From Acidovorax sp. T1 (lineage in GTDB: Bacteria; Pseudomonadota; Gammaproteobacteria; Burkholderiales; Burkholderiaceae_C), in NCBI RefSeq assembly GCF_002176815.1, contig NZ_CP021648.1, forward strand, positions 2,178,001 to 2,242,000: 64,000 bases of DNA, given 5' to 3'. The translations under genes were made by a program, and so were the position numbers. The notes beneath the pieces were generated by a model, which searched no databases, had not been told where the DNA came from, and saw only the letters and a list, made by a program, of their open reading frames with translations. Positions 28,436-35,073 of this stretch are shown here, piece after piece (the first letter of the stretch is position 1; every line of letters starts with the position of its first letter).

Positions 28436-29038
28436 TCACTTCATAAAGGTTTGCAGGCGATTCAAAGTGCGCGCCAGGCTGGGGGAGTGCGCCATGGCAG
28501 CGTCCACACTCCAGCCCTCACGGACAAACTGGCCCAGGCGTTCGTTGTACAGCGGCCCAATGGACACCGCACTGCCTTGCGCCGGCACCAGTTCTGCCGC
28601 CAGCCGCTTGTTGCGGCTGCGCCGCACCAGATTGATCAGCTCTTGCTTTGGGTCGGCCAAAGACTCGGGCGCCGCTGAAATTTTGTTGACGGGTATGCCC
28701 GCAAAGCCAGCAAAACCCTCCCGGTCGGCCAGAACCCAGGCCTCCGCCTCGCGCACCGCCACCCGAAACAGCATGGACTTGGGCACGCTGGCAACCCCCC
28801 ACTGCGCGCGCAGCTGCGGGGCGCACGCGCTCTGGTCCAAGTCCACCAGCACCACATGTGGCAAAGCCCGGCTGGCGCTGCGGTATTTGGCGATGGATTT
28901 GTAAATATTGCCCACCCCGCGCTCCACCAGCGGCCGCAGCACCGTATAGCCGCGCCCGCAATGGGCCAGCAGCTTTTCCATCAAGACCAGGCTCAACACG
29001 TCTTCCACCACCAAGGCGATTTCCAGCGGCTCGGTCAT
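28436..29038 (-). CDS. TOPRIM-like nuclease candidate (partner of AAA ATPase)
   Basis: 200 residues from the ATG at 29038. Acidic residues are placed as in TOPRIM/DUF4276-type proteins: Glu12 in ALVVEDVLS, the DxD Asp66/Asp68 in VVLVDLDQS, and REAEAWVLADREGF (Glu97, Glu99, Asp105). In such proteins these residues bind metal for phosphoryl transfer. It starts 2 nt after the stop of the AAA ATPase gene. ATPase + TOPRIM pairs form known phage-defence systems (the OLD/Gabija and PARIS types), so a toxic nuclease held or triggered by the ATPase is a reasonable inference. No closer family was recognised and no function is proven. Confidence 0.6.
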   Translation of the reverse strand: MTEPLEIALVVEDVLSLVLMEKLLAHCGRGYTVLRPLVERGVGNIYKSIAKYRSASRALPHVVLVDLDQSACAPQLRAQWGVASVPKSMLFRVAVREAEAWVLADREGFAGFAGIPVNKISAAPESLADPKQELINLVRRSRNKRLAAELVPAQGSAVSIGPLYNERLGQFVREGWSVDAAMAHSPSLARTLNRLQTFMK

Positions 29039-29040
29039 GG

Positions 29041-30201
29041 TTAAAAAATGGAAAGCTGGGTCAACTCGCCCGGCGGCGCCTTGCGCACCATGGCATCGGC
29101 CACGTTGTAGCCTGCCGCTACCAGTTTCAACTCTTGGGCGGTGGCAGGCACAACACGCGTGCCTTCCGCCGATGGCACCAGCCGCAGCACATCGCGCGGG
29201 TCCACGCTGCTGTGCTCCAGCAAGGCCTCGCTGTGGGTGGTCACAAACACCTGGCGGCGGTGCTTGGCCTGGCGCTGCATTTGCCACAGCAGGGGCGGAA
29301 TTTGCCGAACAATCGACTCGTTCAACGACAACTCGGGCTCCTCCAGCAGCAGCAAAGAGCCGCCATCGAGCAGGCTCCACATGATGCCGAGCAGGCGCAG
29401 CGTGCCATCCGAAAACTGGTCTTCACGCTGCCAGCCCGCATCGGGCCGCCAATGCTCGTACAGCGCCTCCAGATGGGGCGTGCCCGTGGCACTGTCCCGG
29501 CTGAATTTGAGGTCGCGCATATTGGGCACACAGGCCCGAAGGGCTGACTCGATTTTTTTCAACCGGGCATCTCGGGTGCGGTCCTGGGTTTTGGCAATGC
29601 GCTCCAGAAACGACTGACCGAATGGGTCGCCTTCCAGCAAAGCGGTGGCGCCCAGCTCAGCATGTTTGAGCAATTGCGGCACCAGATGCAGATAGGTCAG
29701 CGCGCCAAAAAACTGCGCAATGTCCCGAAAATCCTTGTTGGCGTTAACTTGCTCCAAGCTGGTTTCCGTCAAGCGCTCACGGTCTGCCTGGTCTTCTGGG
29801 TTGTGGGGGCGGTCCAGCAGCACGGCGCCTGTGCGCAAATCTTCCACCTGCTCCTTGCTGACCACCACCCGCTGCTTGCCTTTGCCCTCGCTGCGAAAAG
29901 CCAGGCAGTAACGCCAGATGGCAGGCGTATCTATTTTTTCTGCCAGATCGACCTCGATCAGCACCTCCGGATCGCGCCGCGCCAACAGGCAGCGCACCTT
30001 GGTCATTCCGCCGCGCGCCTCCACGGCGCGCTGCAGTCCACCGCCCTTGGGTTTGGCCACATCACGCAAAAACCGGAAAACATCAAGCAGGTTCGATTTG
30101 CCAGAAGCGTTCGCCCCAATCACGAACACCCGATCGCGCAAATCCACCTCGATTTTTTTGAAGTTGCGCCAGTTTTGTAGTTTGAGTCTTGAAATCAGCA
30201 C
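29041..30201 (-). CDS. AAA ATPase of the SMC/OLD-like (AAA_21) type
   Basis: 386 residues from a GTG at 30201, chosen because AAGGAG lies 7 nt upstream. An in-frame ATG at 30234 would overlap the methyltransferase gene. The N terminus LKLQNWRNFKKIEVDL leads to Walker A IGANASGKSN (28-37). The insert region is helical. The C-terminal lobe has the signature-like FSDGTLRLLGI, Walker B SLLLLEEPELSLNE and the H-loop FVTTHSEALLEH. This is the ABC-type head fold of RecF/OLD/AAA_21 ATPases, not a helicase. It stands between the methyltransferase and restriction genes together with a TOPRIM-like partner. Confidence 0.85.
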   Translation of the reverse strand: MLISRLKLQNWRNFKKIEVDLRDRVFVIGANASGKSNLLDVFRFLRDVAKPKGGGLQRAVEARGGMTKVRCLLARRDPEVLIEVDLAEKIDTPAIWRYCLAFRSEGKGKQRVVVSKEQVEDLRTGAVLLDRPHNPEDQADRERLTETSLEQVNANKDFRDIAQFFGALTYLHLVPQLLKHAELGATALLEGDPFGQSFLERIAKTQDRTRDARLKKIESALRACVPNMRDLKFSRDSATGTPHLEALYEHWRPDAGWQREDQFSDGTLRLLGIMWSLLDGGSLLLLEEPELSLNESIVRQIPPLLWQMQRQAKHRRQVFVTTHSEALLEHSSVDPRDVLRLVPSAEGTRVVPATAQELKLVAAGYNVADAMVRKAPPGELTQLSIF

Positions 30202-30211
30202 TGCGCTCTCC

Positions 30212-33200
30212 TTATGCCGAGGTTGCCGAAGCATCCAGCCGCATCACCTTCAGCGACTCAATGCCCCGGTCATCCACGATTTTGATCGCCACCATGCGGT
30301 GGTCACCGGCCGAAAACGGCAGCGACACGGTGCCGGTGAAGGCTTGCAGCAACTCTGTATCCAGCTCGGCGCGGATGTCCTTTTTCAGCTTCATCCAGCC
30401 CTCGTCCTTGCCCGCCATCGGGAAGAACACCTGGTGCGGGAACAGGCTGCGCCCGTCGTAGTCGGTATCGAGCTGCCACGCGGCAATCTTGCCCTTGCCG
30501 CCCGACACCAGTTCGCCCTTGGCCGTGTCGAAATAGTCAAAGCCGTTCACCTCCACCTGCCACAGGCCATCGGGCAGTTGCGTCAGCAGCACATCGGGCT
30601 GGCCCATGAGCCAGAAGCTCTGGTTGCTGCTGCGCGCCTTCTTCAGGTCTTCGGTCAGCAAGTCGGTGTTCATCTGCGCCTTCAGCGCGGTGATGCCCTT
30701 GAGCGCATCGATGTCCTTGGCCGCCTCGGGGTCGAAGGCAAAGGCGCAGAACACGATCATCTTGGGGCGGGGGAACAGTTCGCTGGCCTCGTTCAGCGCG
30801 CGCTCCACCTGGCGCTGCTCCAGCGCGCCGTGCTCGGGGCCAAAGCTCACCACCACGCGCGCGCCGCCCAGACCGCCGGCCTCGTCCGATTCCACCAGGC
30901 TGCCGCTGGCGTGCACGCTGGTGGTGCCGGGCAACACCTCCAGCTCGGCAAAGCGCAGCATTTGCCCGCCTTTGCCGCGGATGCCGGTTTTCAGCAACTC
31001 ATCGCGCCAGGTGTGCTGGCGGCTGGTGTGGCCGCTGCGGGCCAGGCTCATATCGGCCAAATCGGCCGCTTGCGCCTGCCCCGCTTGCGCTGGTAGCTCC
31101 TCAAGTGATAGCACAGTGGGGAAGGGCACGGCCTCCACCGTGAACGGGCCGCACACGCGCAGCTTGGCCTTGTCGCGCTCGGGCTGGTCGTACAGGGTTT
31201 CGCTGTCGGCGTTGCTGGCAATGCTGCGGTCCATCTCGGCCTGCATTTTTTGGCGGGCGGTGTGGAAGGCCGCAAGCGGCGCTTGCAGCGCGGCGGGCCA
31301 GTCGGCGGGCAGGTCAAACGGAACTTCCCATTCCTGCAAGTCCTGGCCCTTGCTGCCCAGCGCCAGCTTCTGGCCCTTGCGTGCGCCTTCGGTCACGGGG
31401 AAGGGCAGGGCTGGGGCGTGGGCTTGCAGCGCGGCGTTCAGCGCGGTCAACGCAGATTCGATGCCGGGGTGCAGGCGCTCGTAAATGGCGTCAATCTCGG
31501 CATTGTTGGCAATGCTCTTGAGCGTGACGTGGGGCACGGTCTTGTAGATGAACCCGCCCCGCAGCCCCTCGTTGGGGTAACGCAGGGCGAAGTAATCAAA
31601 GCTGGCGGTCATCAGCCGCTGCTTGGCCAGCGTGATGGCCACGCGCGAGGTGTCGCAGGTAATCCAGCGGCGGCCCCATTTCTCGGCGACATAGGCCGTG
31701 GTACCGGAGCCGCAGGTGGGGTCTAGCACCAAGTCGCCGGGGTCGGTGGTCATCAATATGCAGCGCTCGATAGGCGTCGCAGGTGTTTGAACTGCATAAA
31801 CCTTGGAGTCGCTTCGACTTTGAACCCCGGAAAGATCATTCCATACGTTGGTAATTCGATAGCCCGTGAAATCGTTGAAGTAGCGCACATATGCCGGGCG
31901 CTTCCCTTCAATGCGGACACGATTTGCGAGTAATAAGCGGCCAAAACCTGTTTCGCTGGGTTTCCAATATCCGGGTTCCGGATTAAATTTTTGACCGTTT
32001 AGTTCAATTTGGTATCGCCCGCCAGGCCGTTGAGATGTGATCGTGTCCAGACGAAATGCCCTGCCATCTGAAAAATCTGAATCTCCTTCTGCTTCCTTGG
32101 CTGTGAGCACGCGACCATTTGGCATTTGAATGGATCGGTACTTTGAACCACCTTCTCCGCCCAATTCTTTCTCGGTAAAAATTGGTCGAAATTTAACGGA
32201 ACTTTCATCCTTCGCGTACCACACCAAGTAATCACAAATGCCAGCGACACGATTGGTTTTTTCACTTGTTGTCGTTGTGAATGCAATTTGAGAAACGAAA
32301 TTTTGTACGCCGAATAATTCGTCCATCAGATTTCGCACAAGGTGCACGTTTTCATCCGAAATCTGCACAAACACGCTGCCCGATTCGCTCAATAAATCCC
32401 GCGCCAGCAGCAGCCGGTCGCGCAAATACGTCAAATACGAGTGAATGCCCAGCTCCCAGGTATCGCGGAAGGCTTTGATCATTTCGGGCTCTTGCGTCAA
32501 ATCCGCATCGGCCCGGTCTTTCACGTCGCGCTTGCCCACAAAGGGCTGGAAGTTGCTGCCGTACTTGATGCCGTAGGGCGGGTCGATGTAAATCATCTGC
32601 ACCTGCCCGGCCATGCCTTCTTTTTGCAGCAGGCTGTTCATCACCAGCAGGCTGTCGCCCGCCACCAGCCGGTTGGCCCAGCCGCGGTCGTGTTTGTAAA
32701 AGTCCAGCGCCGAGCGCAGGGGCACGTTCTCGAACGGCGCCTCAAACAGGCCGGGCTGGAAAAAGTTTTGGTGTTTTTGGCCTCTAGCGCCCGTTCCACT
32801 TGCGCCAGCAGCTACTAATTTGCTAGCGTTTTGGCGCTTGCCCACGCTGCTCAAAATGCTCATGGCGTCAATGCGCTCGTGCACATGCAGGCTCACGGTG
32901 TCCACCTCAAACGCAGTGCGCTCGGCCTTGCCCGTCCATTGCAAATAGGGCGCACCCATGCGTTGCAGCGTTTGCAGGGCGTGGCGCATGGCGGCGGGGT
33001 CGTTGCCGGCCAGGGCGTCGGCAATCAGGCTATCTGCCTGGGCGCGGGCGCTGTCGAACTGCAGGGCCGGGTCGAGGTGGGGGTCGTAGGCCCAGGCGGT
33101 TTTGGGCTGCTCGGGGTCGCTTTCGGTGTTGACCAGGCCCACTTCGGGGTTGTTTTTGCGCCGGTCGGGGTGGCGGTAGGCCAGCACCTGGGCGTCGCCG

Positions 33201-33553
33201 GTGTCAATCTGGCTGGGCGTGGGTTTGGCTTTAGCGGGCTTGGCCTGCTTGACGGCTGCGGCGGAGGCATTGGGCGCTGGTACTGCTGGGGCATCGAGCG
33301 CAAACGCGGGGCGTGCCGCGCCGGTGGCCCGGGCAGTGGCGCCGCCGCGCCCTTTGCCTTTGACGGCCAGGCCCGCGGCCACCAGTGCCTCGCGTGCAGT
33401 TTTGAAGTCGTCTTCGATGGCTGGCGGCTTGTGTCCTGCGGCGGTGGCAGCAGCCAAAAACTGCTCTAGCAGCGTGATGTTGCCCACGGTGGTGTGGTCT
33501 GCCGGCAGCAGGTTGAGCAACAGCGTTTGCAGCTGTTGTTGTTCGTTGGTCAT
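30212..33553 (-). CDS. mod: Site-specific DNA methyltransferase (beta class, type III Mod-like), with repeat insertion
   Basis: About 1113 residues from the ATG at 33553 (MTNEQQQLQTLL); an ATG three codons upstream sits too close to the GAGGGG. Catalytic motif IV DPPYGIKYGSNF (near 325) comes before SAM motif I LDPTCGSGTT (near 612), the order of beta-class N6-adenine or N4-cytosine methyltransferases. A long N-terminal and a C-terminal region, perhaps for target recognition and Res contact, flank it. Residues ~241-263 (NASKLVAAGASGTGARGQKH) come from an in-frame palindromic repeat between CCAAAAC direct repeats 63 nt apart. Without it the chain reads SSVGKRQNFFQPGLF. It is the first gene of the island operon. 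Confidence 0.9.
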   Translation of the reverse strand: MTNEQQQLQTLLLNLLPADHTTVGNITLLEQFLAAATAAGHKPPAIEDDFKTAREALVAAGLAVKGKGRGGATARATGAARPAFALDAPAVPAPNASAAAVKQAKPAKAKPTPSQIDTGDAQVLAYRHPDRRKNNPEVGLVNTESDPEQPKTAWAYDPHLDPALQFDSARAQADSLIADALAGNDPAAMRHALQTLQRMGAPYLQWTGKAERTAFEVDTVSLHVHERIDAMSILSSVGKRQNASKLVAAGASGTGARGQKHQNFFQPGLFEAPFENVPLRSALDFYKHDRGWANRLVAGDSLLVMNSLLQKEGMAGQVQMIYIDPPYGIKYGSNFQPFVGKRDVKDRADADLTQEPEMIKAFRDTWELGIHSYLTYLRDRLLLARDLLSESGSVFVQISDENVHLVRNLMDELFGVQNFVSQIAFTTTTSEKTNRVAGICDYLVWYAKDESSVKFRPIFTEKELGGEGGSKYRSIQMPNGRVLTAKEAEGDSDFSDGRAFRLDTITSQRPGGRYQIELNGQKFNPEPGYWKPSETGFGRLLLANRVRIEGKRPAYVRYFNDFTGYRITNVWNDLSGVQSRSDSKVYAVQTPATPIERCILMTTDPGDLVLDPTCGSGTTAYVAEKWGRRWITCDTSRVAITLAKQRLMTASFDYFALRYPNEGLRGGFIYKTVPHVTLKSIANNAEIDAIYERLHPGIESALTALNAALQAHAPALPFPVTEGARKGQKLALGSKGQDLQEWEVPFDLPADWPAALQAPLAAFHTARQKMQAEMDRSIASNADSETLYDQPERDKAKLRVCGPFTVEAVPFPTVLSLEELPAQAGQAQAADLADMSLARSGHTSRQHTWRDELLKTGIRGKGGQMLRFAELEVLPGTTSVHASGSLVESDEAGGLGGARVVVSFGPEHGALEQRQVERALNEASELFPRPKMIVFCAFAFDPEAAKDIDALKGITALKAQMNTDLLTEDLKKARSSNQSFWLMGQPDVLLTQLPDGLWQVEVNGFDYFDTAKGELVSGGKGKIAAWQLDTDYDGRSLFPHQVFFPMAGKDEGWMKLKKDIRAELDTELLQAFTGTVSLPFSAGDHRMVAIKIVDDRGIESLKVMRLDASATSA
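32772..32827 (-). repeat. Palindromic repeat inserted in frame within mod
   Basis: On the minus strand it reads AGTAGCTGCTGGCGC, then GGGCGCTAGAGGCC and AAAAACACC, as in the intergenic copies. GTTTTGG occurs at 32765-32771 and 32828-32834 on the plus strand, 63 nt (21 codons) apart. It is read in the stop-free frame of the consensus (LVAAGASGTGARGQK). Confidence 0.75.
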
Positions 33554-33562
33554 TCGCCCCAT

Positions 33563-33855
33563 CCCCTCTGATCTCGATAAGGGGGAAGTTATAGCAGGAC
33601 ATTACGACCCAAAGCCCGTTTCAGAAATTCACTCAATGGCCCATACACCGGCGAAGACTCAGGATGGTTGAGGATAGGTGTGCTGGTATTTGGCTTGTTG
33701 GCAAAAGCTGTTACCAGTCGCCTACCAACATAACTGCCAACAACGAGTTGGTATGTCATGCTAGTCAATGAAGTCGCGTGAGACAACAAAAAACCCGTTG
33801 CTCCAATAGAGTCAACGGGTTGTGGGGTGGCTTGATGCCTTGCGAGATGGCAATT
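33563..33855. other. Gap between island operon and tRNA-Gly, lower GC
   Basis: No convincing gene. It should hold the promoter of the methyltransferase operon. A minus-strand frame from ATG 33759 to 33589 (56 codons, MTYQLVVGSYVGRRLV) matches nothing I recognise. TTGTTGGCA at 33695-33703 and TGCCAACAA at 33735-33743 form a 9-bp inverted repeat. The stretch is clearly less GC-rich than the host genes and may be the island end that joined the tRNA. No integrase is present. Confidence 0.5.
33787..33822 (-). terminator. Rho-independent terminator of tRNA-Gly
   Basis: On the minus strand AACCCGTTG pairs with CAACGGGTT around a 12-base loop, followed directly by TTTTTTGTTGT. It lies about 35 nt past the CCA end of tRNA-Gly, in the right orientation. 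Confidence 0.85.
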
Positions 33856-33929
33856 TGGAGCGGGTGAAGGGAATCGAACCCTCGTATGAAGCTTGGGAAG
33901 CTGCCGTTCTACCATTGAACTACACCCGC
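33856..33929 (-). tRNA. tRNA-Gly (anticodon CCC)
   Basis: 74 nt including an encoded CCA end. The acceptor stem GCGGGTG pairs with CACCCGC, with discriminator T. The D arm is GTTC/GAAC, the anticodon loop TTCCCAA and the T arm GAGGGTTCGATTCCCTT (one G-T pair). This closely matches the known bacterial tRNA-Gly(CCC). The anticodon stem GCAGC/GCTTC has one C-T mismatch (28:42), where G would be expected at position 42. Its 3' end faces the defence island, the usual orientation of tRNA-linked integration, although no second copy of the tRNA 3' end was seen at the other island edge. Confidence 0.93.
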
Positions 33930-33939
33930 ATAGCCGCGC

Positions 33940-33945
33940 ATTATA
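33940..33945 (-). promoter_or_regulatory. -10 box of the tRNA-Gly promoter
   Basis: TATAAT on the minus strand, 11 nt before the mature 5' end of the tRNA. No strong -35 hexamer is visible at 16-18 nt spacing. Confidence 0.5.
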
Positions 33946-34035
33946 GGCATCGCCAACGGCGCATTGCGACGATCACTGCCGAGTTTGACCTATGCGGAGG
34001 CAGCCGGGGCTATGCGCCGACCGCGCCCACACCGC

Positions 34036-34944
34036 TCAGGGCAATGCCAGACGCCGCTCGCTCTCGAAGTGGCGCACCGCTCCCGTCAGCGGATCGGTAA
34101 ATTCCAGCGCGCGCGCCAGCAATTGCAGCGGCCGCGAATAGTCGCCCTCGGGCGGATCGTTGACGACTGGGTAGAACGGGTCATTGCGCAGCGGCAAGCC
34201 CAGCGCGGCCATGTGGACCCGCAACTGGTGGCGCTTGCCGGTGATGGGTGACAGCCGGTAACGCGCCCAGCCACCCGCCACCTCCAGCACCTGCATGTGG
34301 GTGTGGCTGTTGGGCTCGCCGGGCACTTCGTGCATGCGAAAGAACTGCGGGCTTTCTTCCAGGCGGCTGACATGGTCGCGGGGGAAGGACACATCCGCGC
34401 GCCAGGGCGCAATCGCGTCGTAGTGCTTGGTGATCTGGCGATCGCGGAACAAGGCCTGGTAGGCACCGCGTGTGCGCTGCTGCACCGAAAGCAGCACCAG
34501 CCCGGCCGTGTCGCGGTCGATGCGGTGCAGTGGCGACAACTCGGGCAGCCCGAGCCGGCGCTTGAGCCGCACCAGCAGCGTGTGGTGCAGGTAGCGGCCT
34601 GAGGGCGTTACGGGCATGAAATGCGGTTTGTCGGCCACCACGAGGTGCTCGTCCTGGTACAGCACCGTCTCAAGGAACGGCAGCACCGGCTCCGCCGGCA
34701 GGCTGCGGTAGTAGTACAGGCGCAGGCCGCCCTCGAATGGCCGCTCGGGCAGCACAGGCCGACCGCGCTCGTCCACCACATCGCCCGCCCGCATGCGCTG
34801 GCACCATTGATCGCGCGTCACCGCTGGCAAGCGCTGCGCCAGAAAGTCCAGCATGCTGCCCTGGCCGCGCGTGGGCAGCACCACGCAACTGGGGCTCACG
34901 CCGTCGCGCACGGGCAGAACGTGGGGATGGTGGGGGTTGTGCAT
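34036..34944 (-). CDS. RluA family pseudouridine synthase
   Basis: 302 residues. The catalytic motif HRIDRDTAGLVLL holds the essential Asp. The sheet motifs ERPFEGGLRLYYYRS at the N terminus and PITGKRHQLRVHMA towards the C terminus are typical of the RluA superfamily. DEHLVVADKPHFMPVTPSGRY is the conserved 'vvdKP.gl.v....g' region. The N-terminal part (DQWCQRMRAGDVV) resembles an S4-like piece but lacks a full S4 domain. Closest in pattern are TruC/RluA-like enzymes modifying tRNA or rRNA; the target base cannot be told. The start MHNPHHPHVLPVRDG is followed by a second possible ATG 30 codons on. Confidence 0.88.
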   Translation of the reverse strand: MHNPHHPHVLPVRDGVSPSCVVLPTRGQGSMLDFLAQRLPAVTRDQWCQRMRAGDVVDERGRPVLPERPFEGGLRLYYYRSLPAEPVLPFLETVLYQDEHLVVADKPHFMPVTPSGRYLHHTLLVRLKRRLGLPELSPLHRIDRDTAGLVLLSVQQRTRGAYQALFRDRQITKHYDAIAPWRADVSFPRDHVSRLEESPQFFRMHEVPGEPNSHTHMQVLEVAGGWARYRLSPITGKRHQLRVHMAALGLPLRNDPFYPVVNDPPEGDYSRPLQLLARALEFTDPLTGAVRHFESERRLALP

Positions 34945-34989
34945 GGCGTGCGGATTTTAGAAGGCTGCGACGCCTGCAGGTCCGTGCGC

Positions 34990-35012
34990 GGGCTGTAGGA
35001 CAACTGCGCCAA
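34990..35012 (+). repeat. 23-bp motif upstream of asmA (copy 2 of 2)
   Basis: Same motif as at 2627-2649 (22 of 23 identical): GGGCTGTAGGACAAC followed by TGCGCCAA. It ends 61 nt before the asmA start and lies in the divergent gap between that gene and the pseudouridine synthase gene. In both copies a GCGCAG.ATCG string follows about 25-35 nt downstream. Confidence 0.5.
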
Positions 35013-35073
35013 TACGCCCTTGCGGCGCAGAATCGGGCCAAAGGCGCGCGCTGCGGGCTAGCATGACGCCTCC

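Noticed and set aside
33589..33915. 108-codon minus frame through tRNA-Gly, and 92-codon plus frame 33822-34100
   Set aside because: Both run through the tRNA gene; the peptides (LHTRVRFPSPAPN type) are typical false ORFs made by tRNA arms.
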